35,252 nt of DNA. Origin: Clostridia bacterium. Lineage in GTDB: Bacteria; Bacillota; Clostridia; Oscillospirales; CAG-272. Shown here in pieces: positions 8,637-16,762 of the stretch (positions are counted from its first letter, which is position 1; every line of letters starts with the position of its first letter). The DNA lies in contig JAFXHA010000025.1 of NCBI GenBank assembly GCA_017536635.1, positions 1-35,252 of the forward strand, read 5' to 3'. The position numbers and the translations under genes were made by a program. Under the pieces are notes generated by a model. It made no database searches. It was not told where the DNA came from and saw only the letters and a list, made by a program, of their open reading frames with translations.

Positions 8637-9647
8637 TTATTTCTTGAGCCAGGACATCATCTGACGGAGCTCTGCACCCGTCTTCTCAAGCTGATGCTCG
8701 CTCTCCTTGCGGCGCGTTGCAAGGAACTTTGCCTTTCTGCCCGCGGAGAATTCCTGCATAAATTCAGACGCAAAGGTACCGTCCTGAATTTCGGAAAGGA
8801 CCTTCTTCATCTCCTTGCGGGTCTCCTCGGTGATAAGTCTCTTACCGGTTCTGTAATCGCCGTACTCTGCGGTATTGGAGATAGAATATCTCATCATAGC
8901 GAATCCGCCGTTGTTGATAAGGTCAACGATAAGCTTCATCTCGTGGATACACTCAAAGTAAGCCATCTCAGGCTCGTATCCTGCCTCAACGAGAGTGTCA
9001 AAGCCCGCCTTCATAAGCTCGGTTACACCGCCGCAAAGAACAGCCTGCTCACCGAAGAGGTCGGTCTCGGTCTCCTCTCTGAAGGAGGTCTGAAGAATAC
9101 CTGCTCTGCCTGCACCTATTCCGCACGCATATGCAAGTGCATATTCCTTAGCCTTGCCCGAATAATCCTGATGTACTGCGATAAGGCTTGGAACACCCTT
9201 ACCCTCAACGTACTGGCTTCTTACGGTCTGTCCGGGGCCCTTGGGAGCTACCATGATAACGTCGATATTCTTTTCGGGCTGAATGAAATTAAAGTGAATG
9301 TTAAAGCCGTGAGCGAACATAAGCACGTCGCCGTCCTTCATATGAGGAGCAACCTGCTTGTTGTATATATCTGCCGCGAGCTCATCGGGAACGAGCATCA
9401 TTACGATGTCTGCCGCCTTTGCCGCATCCTCTACCTCCATAACCTTGAAATTGGGGTGAGTTGCAGCGAAATCAGCAGCCTTCTGCCAATGTCCGCTTCC
9501 CTTTCTGAGTCCTACTACTACGTTGCATCCGCTTTCCGCGAGGTTCATCGAGTGTGCGTGTCCCTGGCTTCCGAAGCCGATAACTGCTACGGTCTTGCCG
9601 TCAAGCAATGCGAGATTGCAATCGGAATCATAATACTTGGTAATCAT
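8637..9647 (-). CDS. ilvC: Ketol-acid reductoisomerase (class I)
   Basis: Isomerises and reduces acetolactate or acetohydroxybutyrate in Val/Leu and Ile synthesis. At 336 residues it is the short class I form. The Rossmann motif GFGSQG is at residues 24-29. The cofactor-specificity loop GLRKGSGHW (Arg48, Ser51) is the pattern usually linked with NADPH. The knotted helical C-domain has the acidic Mg-site motifs around [14 protein letters not shown] and the E-rich helix [12 protein letters not shown]. It is followed by the hairpin and coaX, and preceded by ilvN with a 45-nt AT-rich gap and an AAAGGAG ribosome binding site. Confidence 0.98.
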   Translation of the reverse strand: MITKYYDSDCNLALLDGKTVAVIGFGSQGHAHSMNLAESGCNVVVGLRKGSGHWQKAADFAATHPNFKVMEVEDAAKAADIVMMLVPDELAADIYNKQVAPHMKDGDVLMFAHGFNIHFNFIQPEKNIDVIMVAPKGPGQTVRSQYVEGKGVPSLIAVHQDYSGKAKEYALAYACGIGAGRAGILQTSFREETETDLFGEQAVLCGGVTELMKAGFDTLVEAGYEPEMAYFECIHEMKLIVDLINNGGFAMMRYSISNTAEYGDYRTGKRLITEETRKEMKKVLSEIQDGTFASEFMQEFSAGRKAKFLATRRKESEHQLEKTGAELRQMMSWLKK

Positions 9648-9692
9648 TTTTGTATTCTCCTTTTTATAATTAAAAAATTATTTTTGTTTTTA

Positions 9693-10187
9693 TCAGAGAT
9701 CGTACGCTACGTCGCCACGCTCCATAGCGATAGCGCCCGAACGACACATCTCTATCATCTTGAAATCGTGGACTGCTTCAAGAAAATCGTCCACTACGTC
9801 GGGAGAGGCTGCAAGCTCAGCTATAAGGCAACCCGAGGTAATATCAACCGCATTTGCGCCGAAATCCTTTATAAGCTTCTTAAGTGCCTCAATATCCGCG
9901 CCAACGGTAGAAAACTTAACGAGCAGAAGCTCCTGTATCAAGCTGAAGCTCGGCTCGACCGAGAAGATCATCTTGGATTCCACGAGCTTATCGGTCTGCT
10001 TCATTATCTGATGAAAGTTCTTTTCATCACCTGTAGTAACTATCGTTATACGAGATATTTTAGGATTTTCGGTAGAAGAAACGGTAAGAGAATCTATATT
10101 AAAGCCTCTCTGCATAAACAACGAGCTGACACGCGTAAGCACGCCCGCGTTGTTTTCAACGAAAAGAACCATACACTGCTTTTTCAT
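9693..10187 (-). CDS. ilvN: Acetolactate synthase, small regulatory subunit
   Basis: Regulatory partner of IlvB that activates the large subunit and gives feedback inhibition by Val. It has 164 residues with the N-terminal ACT domain start VENNAGVLTRVSSLFMQRGFN (residues 10-30) and a C-terminal domain ending GAIAMERGDVAYDL, the usual IlvN/IlvH architecture. It starts 12 nt after ilvB behind a strong AAGGAGG ribosome binding site, fitting stoichiometric expression. The symbol ilvH is also used for this family. Confidence 0.95.
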   Translation of the reverse strand: MKKQCMVLFVENNAGVLTRVSSLFMQRGFNIDSLTVSSTENPKISRITIVTTGDEKNFHQIMKQTDKLVESKMIFSVEPSFSLIQELLLVKFSTVGADIEALKKLIKDFGANAVDITSGCLIAELAASPDVVDDFLEAVHDFKMIEMCRSGAIAMERGDVAYDL

Positions 10188-10199
10188 TACCGTACCTCC

Positions 10200-11858
10200 T
10201 TATTTGAAAATAGTATCGTGAACGGTCTTGCCTGCGGGGATCATAGGCAATACCTTTTCATCCTTGTCGATAACACACTCTATCCATACCGGGCCGTCGC
10301 ACTTGACTGCATCCTCGATCGCCTTATCAAACTCTGCGGGAGTAGAGCATCTGAATCCCTTAGCTCCAAACGCTTCCGCAACCTTTACGTAATCGGTAGC
10401 ACGGTTAGGCTCGCTTGCTGAATATCTCTGACCGTAAAATACACCCTGCCACTGATGCACCATTCCAAGAACGGTGTTGTTGAAAATAACGGTTATAACG
10501 GGAAGCTTGTAGCTAACCGCGGTACAGAGCTCATTCAAATTCATATGCAATGATCCGTCGCTCGTAAAGTGAACTACCTTTCTGTCGGGACACGCGACCT
10601 GTGCGCCTATTGCTGCACCGTAGCCATATCCCATAGTTCCAAGACCGCCGCTGGTAAGGAAATTCTTAGGCTTTGTATGATGCAGGAACTGTGCCGCCCA
10701 CATCTGATGCTGTCCGACGTCAGTCGAATAGATAGCGTCCTCGCCTACCGTATTGCAGGTCTTTTCGATAATGTAATAAGGCTTAAGCTCGGTCTCGCAA
10801 GGCTCCGGAGCAAAGTCGTCCTTCTTCCACTCGGCGATCTTTGCCTTCCAAGCCTTATGCTCATTGGGCTTTACGTATTTAAGCAATTCCTGAAGAACCG
10901 TCTCAACGTCTCCGACGATGCTATAATCGGCAATAACGTTCTTATTTATCTCGCCGGGATCGATATCGATATGTATTATCTTTGCGTTGTGTCCGAATTT
11001 CTGAGTATTGAGTGCAACTCGGTCGCTGAATCGCGTACCTATTGCTATCATTACGTCAGCGCGATTTGCCGCGCAGTTAGCCGAATAACGTCCGTGCATT
11101 CCGAGCAATCCGAGATTATTCTCCTCACGGTAATCGATAACGCCCGCCGCCATAAGAGTATGTGAAGCGGGTATATCTGCTCTGCGAATAAGCTCAAGCA
11201 GCTCATCAGACGCCTCGGAAAGCTTAACTCCGCCACCGAAATAAATAAACGGGCGCTCTGCGCGATTGATAAGCTCGGCCACCTCCTCGACATTACCGAC
11301 TATCTTTTTGGTAATAGTCTTTTCAACGGGCGGAGCTGGAATATAAGTAGTGCTCTCTGCGGTAATATCCTTAGGTATGTCCACAAGCACAGGGCCGGGT
11401 CTGCCGCTCGACGCGATCCTGAAAGCATCGCGAAGCGTATCCGCGAGATCCTCTACCTTACGCACAACGAAATTGTGCTTTGTGATAGGCATTGTAATTC
11501 CCGTGATATAAACCTCCTGGAAGCTATCGCATCCGATAAGATGAGAAGCAACGTTGCCCGTAATAGCGACCATAGGAACGCTATCCATATACGCCGTAGC
11601 TATACCTGTTACGAGATTGGTCGCGCCGGGACCGCTCGTAGCGATAACTACGCCGACCTTGCCCGTAGCTCTCGCATAGCCGTCAGCCGCGTGAGCCGCT
11701 CCCTGCTCGTGAGCGGTAAGATAATTCTTTATCTTGTCGCTGTTTTTATAAAGAGCGTCGTAAATGTTAAGAACGGTTCCTCCGGGATATCCGAACACCG
11801 TATCAACGCCCTGCTCAAGTAAAACCTTTACAAGTATTTCCGAGCCGTTCAATATCAT
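10200..11858 (-). CDS. ilvB: Acetolactate synthase, large catalytic subunit
   Basis: TPP- and FAD-dependent enzyme joining pyruvate with pyruvate or 2-oxobutyrate, first common step for Val/Leu and Ile. From the chosen start (MILNGSEILVK) it is 552 residues. The catalytic Glu51 is in HEQGAAHAADGYARA; the TPP/Mg motif runs from SDGSLHMNLNE to IFNN, with Ser in place of the usual first Gly of GDGS. An in-frame ATG 48 bases upstream (11906) falls at the end of the T-box terminator and has no ribosome binding site, whereas AAGGAGAAAG lies just ahead of 11858, so the shorter start is preferred. First gene of the T-box controlled operon, directly ahead of ilvN. Confidence 0.96.
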   Translation of the reverse strand: MILNGSEILVKVLLEQGVDTVFGYPGGTVLNIYDALYKNSDKIKNYLTAHEQGAAHAADGYARATGKVGVVIATSGPGATNLVTGIATAYMDSVPMVAITGNVASHLIGCDSFQEVYITGITMPITKHNFVVRKVEDLADTLRDAFRIASSGRPGPVLVDIPKDITAESTTYIPAPPVEKTITKKIVGNVEEVAELINRAERPFIYFGGGVKLSEASDELLELIRRADIPASHTLMAAGVIDYREENNLGLLGMHGRYSANCAANRADVMIAIGTRFSDRVALNTQKFGHNAKIIHIDIDPGEINKNVIADYSIVGDVETVLQELLKYVKPNEHKAWKAKIAEWKKDDFAPEPCETELKPYYIIEKTCNTVGEDAIYSTDVGQHQMWAAQFLHHTKPKNFLTSGGLGTMGYGYGAAIGAQVACPDRKVVHFTSDGSLHMNLNELCTAVSYKLPVITVIFNNTVLGMVHQWQGVFYGQRYSASEPNRATDYVKVAEAFGAKGFRCSTPAEFDKAIEDAVKCDGPVWIECVIDKDEKVLPMIPAGKTVHDTIFK

Positions 11859-11902
11859 TTTCTTTCTCCTTTTATTTTTTACTGCCGTAAATGCAAATTT
11901 AA

Positions 11903-12203
11903 TCAAAAAGACCTTTATCTCTACGTTTAAAGAGACAAAGGTCTAAAACTCTGCGGTACCACTCTTATTGCTTTTGCAAGCCACTCGTGCCCCACCATTC
12001 AGTAAGGCTGTCCTTGATAACGGAGACATTCCGTCCGCGTCTACGCAACCGAATATGCGAATCGGTCTTCAAGCGGAAGCTCGGGGAGGAGATTCGCATG
12101 GTAACGTTACCGATTCACATCACACATCGGCTTTCTGAAAACGCTTGCATCCTACTGATTCCCTTTAAACGCTTATAATAATAATGAATTTTTTAAAAAC
12201 TTG
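11903..12203 (-). promoter_or_regulatory. T-box leader of the ilvB operon
   Basis: A full T-box: distal stem I segment with the AGAAAGCCGAT pattern (near 12135), T-box core AGAGTGGTACCGCAGAG (about 11965-11948), then a terminator hairpin AGACCTTTGTCTCT/AGAGATAAAGGTCT followed by TTTTTGA (11944-11904). Uncharged tRNA would favour the antiterminator and operon expression. The likely specifier region GAATCTCC (12095-12088) contains overlapping AUC (Ile) and CUC (Leu) triplets, so the amino acid sensed is not settled by eye; both suit the operon. Confidence 0.93.
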
Positions 12204-12209
12204 TATTAA

Positions 12210-12238
12210 ATTTTATCACAAAAGATTTTATTTGTCAA
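12210..12238 (-). promoter_or_regulatory. Promoter of the ilvB T-box operon
   Basis: Perfect TTGACA (12238-12233), 17-bp spacer, TAAAAT (12215-12210). The -35 box lies between the two arms of a 10-bp inverted repeat (12220-12229 and 12248-12257), a possible operator. The remaining bases up to the ridA stop at 12343 are AT-rich and hold no gene that I can see. Confidence 0.8.
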
Positions 12239-12257
12239 CAGAAATGAAAAATCTTTT
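12220..12257. repeat. Inverted repeat flanking the ilvB -35 box
   Basis: AAAAGATTTT (12220-12229) and AAAATCTTTT (12248-12257) are exact inverted arms separated by 18 bp containing the TTGACA box. Candidate operator for a dimeric repressor acting in addition to the T-box; no regulator can be named, and low-complexity AT sequence could produce it by chance. Confidence 0.4.
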
Positions 12258-12342
12258 ATAATTTGATACATTTTGCACAGTTTTTTAGTCAACAGAGGTG
12301 TTTTTGCAACGCATTTAACACAAAAAAGTTACTATTTTTTTA

Positions 12343-12714
12343 TTAAAGCTCGGCTATTACCTCGACCTCAACAAGAACTCCCTTAGGAAGCTGCTTTGCA
12401 GCCACGCAGGAGCGCGCGGGCTTTGAGGTAAAATATTTGCCGTAAACGGCGTTGAACGCCGCAAAATCACTCATTTCTGCGAGGAAGCAGGTGGTCTTGA
12501 CCGCCTTATCTATAGATGTTCCCGCAGCCGCGAGCACCTCGCAAAGATTTTTGCATACCTGCTCAGTCTGTGCTTCTATCCCCTCTGCCTCTACGTTGCC
12601 GCTTGCAGGGTTTATTGCTATCTGTCCCGATGTAAATACCATTCCGCACGCTTTTATTGCCTGGGTGTAAGGTCCTATTGCATCCGGTGCCTTAGGCGTA
12701 TATACTTTTTCCAT
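12343..12714 (-). CDS. ridA: RidA family enamine/imine deaminase
   Basis: Hydrolyses reactive 2-aminoacrylate and 2-aminocrotonate intermediates released by PLP enzymes such as IlvA, protecting other PLP enzymes. The protein has 123 residues, typical length. Visible family features are YTPKAPDAIGPYTQAI at the N-terminus, the TSGQIAINPASG segment, and the C-terminal ARSCVAAKQLPKGVLVEVEVIAEL with the conserved Arg that binds the substrate carboxylate. It follows ilvA by 15 nt, so producer and scavenger of the enamine are co-transcribed. Confidence 0.95.
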   Translation of the reverse strand: MEKVYTPKAPDAIGPYTQAIKACGMVFTSGQIAINPASGNVEAEGIEAQTEQVCKNLCEVLAAAGTSIDKAVKTTCFLAEMSDFAAFNAVYGKYFTSKPARSCVAAKQLPKGVLVEVEVIAEL

Positions 12715-12729
12715 ATTCTTTTTCTCCTT

Positions 12730-13923
12730 TTATACAAGTCTGAATCCCGCGTCGCGAAGCGCGTTTTCAATTATGTTTATATGCTCGTAATTTCTCGTTT
12801 CGAGGACGATTCTCAAGAAGCATCCGTTGATATCCATTTTTTCACTTGCACGCTCGTGATGTACCGAAATAACGTTGCCGCCGTGATTTGCAATGATCGT
12901 GGAAACAAGCTGAAGCTGACCGGGCTTATCCATAAGCTCGATACAAAGATTGCAGGTCCTGCCTGAAGTAAGCAGACCGCGCTCGATAACTCTCGAAAGG
13001 ATTGTAACGTCAATGTTACCGCCCGAAACTACACAAACAACATTTTTATTCTCAATGGGAAGCTTATTGAACATTACCGCTGCAACGGCAACGGCACCTG
13101 CGCCCTCTGCGATCATCTTATGCTGCTCTATCATAGCCAGAATTGCAGATGAGATCTCATCCTCAGTTACGGTTACGATCTCGTCAACAAATTTCGAGCA
13201 ATAATCAAAGGTATTGACGCCGGGCTCCTTTACCGCTATTCCGTCCGCAATGGTAGATACCGAGGCGAGACGCTCGATCTTTCCATCTTTGATAGAATTA
13301 TACATACTCGGTGCGCCTGCTGCCTGAACTCCGTAGACCTTGATGTGAGGCGCGAGCGTCTTTATAGCAAAGGCAACTCCCGAGATAAGTCCTCCACCGC
13401 CTATCGGAACGACGACTGCGTCTATATCGTTGCGCTCCTTGAGTATCTCAAGGCCTATCGTTGCCTGTCCCGCTATAACGTTTTCGTCGTCGAATGGGTG
13501 AACAAAGGTATAGCCGTTTTCATCACGAAGCTTTAACGCGTGATTGTAAGCGTCATCGTAAACTCCGGGTACCATAACTACCTCAGCACCGTAGCTCTTG
13601 GTAGCCTCAACCTTAGAGATAGGCGCTCCGTCGGGAAGACATATAGTTGCCTTTATTCCGTATTTTGCCGATGCAAGTGCAACGCCCTGTGCGTGATTTC
13701 CCGCCGAGCAAGCGATAACTCCGCGAGCTTTTTCCTCATCGGTAAGCTGGGATATCATATAACCCGCTCCTCTTACCTTAAACGAGCCCGTTACCTGAAG
13801 ATTTTCCGCCTTCAGATAAAGATTACATTTGCTCGAAAGCTTAGGAGACGGTGTAAGCGGCGTCTTTCTGATGACGTCCTTTAATACGTAGGATGCCTGA
13901 TATACCTTATCAAGTGTCAGCAT
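12730..13923 (-). CDS. ilvA: Threonine ammonia-lyase (threonine deaminase), single ACT domain
   Basis: PLP enzyme converting threonine to 2-oxobutyrate, entry to isoleucine synthesis. From the preferred start it is 397 residues. The PLP Lys is in GSFKVRGA (about residue 49), the phosphate-binding loop is GGGGLISG, and the last roughly 80 residues form one ACT-like domain (CIELMDKPGQLQLVSTI), unlike the two of E. coli IlvA. Two Met codons are possible: the ATG at 13929 is only 2 nt from GAGAGG, the one at 13923 has a normal spacing of about 8 nt and is chosen. The Ile-type T-box upstream argues for a biosynthetic rather than catabolic role. Confidence 0.94.
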   Translation of the reverse strand: MLTLDKVYQASYVLKDVIRKTPLTPSPKLSSKCNLYLKAENLQVTGSFKVRGAGYMISQLTDEEKARGVIACSAGNHAQGVALASAKYGIKATICLPDGAPISKVEATKSYGAEVVMVPGVYDDAYNHALKLRDENGYTFVHPFDDENVIAGQATIGLEILKERNDIDAVVVPIGGGGLISGVAFAIKTLAPHIKVYGVQAAGAPSMYNSIKDGKIERLASVSTIADGIAVKEPGVNTFDYCSKFVDEIVTVTEDEISSAILAMIEQHKMIAEGAGAVAVAAVMFNKLPIENKNVVCVVSGGNIDVTILSRVIERGLLTSGRTCNLCIELMDKPGQLQLVSTIIANHGGNVISVHHERASEKMDINGCFLRIVLETRNYEHINIIENALRDAGFRLV

Positions 13924-13950
13924 TTTCATTTCCTCTCATTCTTATGTGTT

Positions 13951-13976
13951 CGGGGCGATAAAAAAATAAAGCCCCG
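13951..13976 (-). other. Alternative hairpin overlapping the ilvA T-box terminator
   Basis: CGGGGC (13976-13971) can pair with GCCCCG (13956-13951), with the terminator U-tract lying in the 14-nt loop. The first arm is also the 3' arm of the terminator, so the two structures exclude each other. It lies about 22 nt before the ilvA start codon and could shape the read-through mRNA. Confidence 0.4.
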
Positions 13977-14221
13977 TCTCTGAAATCAAGAGACGAAGAC
14001 TAATATCTCCGCGGTACCACTCTTATTGCCATACAAGTATGACCACTCACGTACGCTCGGCATACGTTCTCCTTTAACGCAGAAGATACGCGCTGCTCTA
14101 CCTGTATAAAACGCTCGGCAGCGAGCTCCGGGGTGATTTAACATATGAAGCAAGCCGACGCTTTACACCACCCAGCGTCTCTCTGCGCACTTACAACACT
14201 GTCGCTCCCTATCATCGCAAT
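13961..14221 (-). promoter_or_regulatory. T-box leader of ilvA-ridA, Ile-type
   Basis: Stem I with the distal GCAGAGAGACGCTGGGTGGTG pattern (in pieces near 14186-14166), a specifier region AAATCACC with AUC at 14137-14135 followed by A, the core AGAGTGGTACCGCGGAG (14023-14007), and a terminator stem CGTCTCT/AGAGACG (13995-13975) followed by TTTATTTTTT. AUC is the Ile codon, which matches control of threonine deaminase. Together with the divergent promoters this explains the 479-nt gap between ilvA and ylxM. Confidence 0.92.
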
Positions 14222-14227
14222 GAATAT

Positions 14228-14256
14228 ATAATACCCCATTTATTTTCAATTGTCAA
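14228..14256 (-). promoter_or_regulatory. Promoter of ilvA-ridA
   Basis: TTGACA (14256-14251), 17-bp spacer, TATTAT (14233-14228), placed just upstream of the T-box stem I. Confidence 0.8.
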
Positions 14257-14307
14257 GAGTTATTTTTAAATTTTTTGCAGAATCAAAAAAATTTTTTCAA
14301 AAAGCTA

Positions 14308-14336
14308 TTGACAAAACACAGTTGTAATGGTATACT
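14308..14336 (+). promoter_or_regulatory. Promoter of ylxM-ffh
   Basis: TTGACA (14308-14313), 17-bp spacer, TATACT (14331-14336), divergent from the ilvA promoter about 50 bp away. Confidence 0.8.
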
Positions 14337-14402
14337 TGTAAAGCATTTTACTTTACACTTTGAAATTCTCCGATAAAATGCGCTGAAACGGAGGCGACGT
14401 CA

Positions 14403-14738
14403 ATGTTTGAAAAAAATCTTAATATCGCCTATTTGCTTGATTTTTACGGAGATCTGCTTTCGGAAAGAAAGCGCTCTGTAATGAATATGTATTACAACGA
14501 GGATCTTTCGCTCGCAGAGGTCGCGTCCGAGGTTGGAATATCCCGCCAGGGCGTACGCGATCTTATCAAAAAATCCGAGGAAGAGCTTTTTGAATATGAA
14601 GAAAAGCTTGGTCTGGCAAAAAAAATAAGCTCGCTTGAGGAAAGCGTACAACGGCTTCGATCTATTGCATCCGAGCATTCTCTGCCCGAAGCGCTGCAAA
14701 ACGAGATCGACGTTATATCCGATATAATTGATTCCTAA
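14403..14738 (+). CDS. ylxM: YlxM-type helix-turn-helix protein
   Basis: Small DNA-binding-like protein (111 residues) encoded ahead of ffh in many Firmicutes; the family has been linked to regulation of SRP function, but its biochemical role here is inferred from position. The N-terminal half resembles a sigma-70 region 4-type HTH: a helix with LLSERKRSVMNMYYNEDLSLAEVA, then SEVGISRQGVRDLIKKSEEEL as the recognition helix, and an acidic helical tail. The start follows a GGAGG ribosome binding site with 9-nt spacing. It is the first gene after a consensus promoter, 41 nt before ffh. Confidence 0.9.
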   Translation: MFEKNLNIAYLLDFYGDLLSERKRSVMNMYYNEDLSLAEVASEVGISRQGVRDLIKKSEEELFEYEEKLGLAKKISSLEESVQRLRSIASEHSLPEALQNEIDVISDIIDS

Positions 14739-14779
14739 GCGTTTAAATATTGAAATTCAGATAAAAGGAAGGTGAGTAT

Positions 14780-16120
14780 ATGTTTCAAAGTTTAAGCGAA
14801 AAGCTTGACAATGCCTTCAAGAAATTCAGAAACAAAGGCAAGCTTACAGAAGCCGATATCAAGGCGGGTATGCGTGAAATAAAGCTCGCCCTGCTCGAAG
14901 CTGACGTAAACTTCAAGGTAGTTAAAGACTTTATAAATTCCGTGTCTGAGAGAGCTGTGGGTGCTGACGTTCTTGAATCCTTACTCCCCGCTCAGCAGAT
15001 AGTAAAAATCGTCAACGAGGAGCTTACCGCGCTTATGGGCGGAACACAATCCAAGCTGACAATCTCTCCCAAGCCCCCTACGGTCATAATGATGGTAGGT
15101 CTTCAGGGAGCAGGTAAAACAACACACGCGGGAAAGCTTGCGGGAATGTACAAAAAGCAAGGCAAGAAGCCGTTGCTCGTTGCCTGCGACGTGTACCGTC
15201 CCGCTGCTATCAAGCAGCTCGAAATCGTTGGAGAAAAGCTTGACATTCCTGTGTTCTCTATGGGAGACAAGATATCCCCTGTCGAGATCGCAAAGGAAGG
15301 ATTGAAATTTGCTCAAAACAAGGGCTACGATATGGTATTCGTCGACACCGCAGGCCGTCTGCACATCGACGAGGAGCTTATGCGTGAGCTTCAGATGATC
15401 AAGGAATCGGTAGAGCCTACCGAGATACTGCTTACTATTGACGCTATGATCGGTCAGGACGCGGTAAACGTGGCAAAGACCTTCAACGAGCTTCTTGATA
15501 TAACCGGAGTTATCCTGACAAAGCTCGACGGCGATACCCGTGGCGGCGCTGCGCTTTCGGTAAGACACGTTACGGGAAAGCCGATAAAGTTCATCGGTAC
15601 AGGAGAGAAGCTCGACGCTATCGAGCCTTTCCATCCCGACAGAATGGCGTCGAGAATTCTTGGAATGGGCGACGTGCTCTCTCTCATTGAGAAAGCCGAG
15701 CAGGCTTACGACGAGAAGAAGGCGATGGAGCTTGAGAAAAAGATCCGCGAATCCTCCTTCACTCTTGACGATTATCTTGAGCAGTTTTCTCAAATAAAGA
15801 ATATGGGTAGCCTTGATCAGCTTATGGGAATGGTTCCCGGAATGAATTCAAACGCTCTCAAGGACGCAAAGATCGACGAAAAGGCAATCGCGCGTACCGA
15901 AGCAATAATCAAATCGATGACCCCCAAGGAAAGAGCGAAGCCCGAGATCCTCAACGCGTCCCGCAAAAAGCGTATTGCGGCGGGCAGCGGAACAAAGGTT
16001 GAGGAGGTAAACCGCCTGCTCAAGCAATTCGAGCAGACAAGACAGCTTATGAAGCAATTTTCAAATCCGAAGCAGCTTTCGAGATTTGGCAAGAAAAAGA
16101 TGAAAATTCCGTTTAATTGA
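14780..16120 (+). CDS. ffh: Signal recognition particle GTPase Ffh
   Basis: Binds signal sequences of nascent membrane proteins and, with 4.5S/scRNA and FtsY, delivers ribosomes to the Sec translocon. It has 446 residues: N-domain helices (1-95), G domain with P-loop GLQGAGKTT (107-115), DTAGRLH as the G3 motif, TKLDGDTRGG as the G4 motif, and a C-terminal M domain rich in Met from about 325 (MGSLDQLMGMVPGM, LMKQF). The ribosome binding site is AAGGAAGGTGAG. It is followed by rpsP after 62 nt, the standard Firmicutes order. Confidence 0.98.
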   Translation: MFQSLSEKLDNAFKKFRNKGKLTEADIKAGMREIKLALLEADVNFKVVKDFINSVSERAVGADVLESLLPAQQIVKIVNEELTALMGGTQSKLTISPKPPTVIMMVGLQGAGKTTHAGKLAGMYKKQGKKPLLVACDVYRPAAIKQLEIVGEKLDIPVFSMGDKISPVEIAKEGLKFAQNKGYDMVFVDTAGRLHIDEELMRELQMIKESVEPTEILLTIDAMIGQDAVNVAKTFNELLDITGVILTKLDGDTRGGAALSVRHVTGKPIKFIGTGEKLDAIEPFHPDRMASRILGMGDVLSLIEKAEQAYDEKKAMELEKKIRESSFTLDDYLEQFSQIKNMGSLDQLMGMVPGMNSNALKDAKIDEKAIARTEAIIKSMTPKERAKPEILNASRKKRIAAGSGTKVEEVNRLLKQFEQTRQLMKQFSNPKQLSRFGKKKMKIPFN

Positions 16121-16182
16121 TTTAATTTGATGGATTTTTATAAAAAATTTATACTTTATTATTTTTTACGGAGGAAAGAAAA

Positions 16183-16422
16183 ATGGCAGTAAAAATGAGA
16201 TTGAGAAGAATGGGCGCAAAGAAGGCTCCCACATACCGTGTTATCGTTGCAGACGGACGTTCTCCCAGAGACGGTCGCTTCATCGAGGAGCTTGGTTACT
16301 TTGATCCCCGCGCTGACATCGTAAAGATCGATGCAGACAAGGCTAAGACCTGGCTCAAGAACGGTGCTCAGCCCACCGATACGGTTAAGGCTCTTCTTAA
16401 AAAGTCCAACATTATTGACTAA
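16183..16422 (+). CDS. rpsP: Ribosomal protein bS16
   Basis: Small-subunit ribosomal protein of 79 residues. The N-terminus [20 protein letters not shown] and the segments [17 protein letters not shown] and [18 protein letters not shown] are diagnostic. Ribosome binding site GGAGGAAAG precedes the ATG. It is followed after 19 nt by khpA, the usual pairing. Confidence 0.98.
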   Translation: MAVKMRLRRMGAKKAPTYRVIVADGRSPRDGRFIEELGYFDPRADIVKIDADKAKTWLKNGAQPTDTVKALLKKSNIID

Positions 16423-16441
16423 TCGTTGCAGGTGATGTCAG

Positions 16442-16678
16442 ATGACAGATTTGAAGGAAACGCTTGTCAACATTGCTAAGGCTATTGTTGAGCATCCTGA
16501 CGACGTTTGTGTTATCGAAGAAACCGATGGCAACAAGGTTAATCTTACCCTTAACGTCGCTGAAAGCGATATGGGTATGGTTATCGGCAAGGGTGGCAAG
16601 ATAGCTAAGGCGATCCGTACCGTTATGAGAGCTGCGGCAAACGCTACCGACAAGGAAGTTAACGTAAGCATCAGATAA
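16442..16678 (+). CDS. khpA: KhpA, KH-domain RNA-binding protein
   Basis: Single KH-domain protein of 78 residues, member of the YlqC/KhpA family that in other Firmicutes pairs with KhpB and binds many RNAs. The KH signature GxxG appears as VIGKGGKIAKAIRTVMRAAA (about residues 47-66). It is encoded directly after rpsP and ahead of a terminator. The usual following genes rimM, trmD and rplS are not next to it here. Confidence 0.95.
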   Translation: MTDLKETLVNIAKAIVEHPDDVCVIEETDGNKVNLTLNVAESDMGMVIGKGGKIAKAIRTVMRAAANATDKEVNVSIR

Positions 16679-16703
16679 TAACGGAAACAACGGAGTTATC
16701 GCA

Positions 16704-16740
16704 AAAAAGGGACGGCCTATCGGTCTTCCCTTTTTGACTT
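16704..16740 (+). terminator. Terminator after khpA
   Basis: Stem AAAAAGGGA plus GGCC paired with GGTC plus TCCCTTTTT, one internal mismatch, followed by GACTTTTT. It ends the ylxM-ffh-rpsP-khpA operon. Confidence 0.75.
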
Positions 16741-16762
16741 TTTAAATTCAAGTGAGGTTTTT

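Noticed and set aside
8694..10421. Plus-strand 575-codon open frame opposite ilvC-ilvN-ilvB
   Set aside because: Spans parts of three certain genes in antisense; compositional artefact despite its length.
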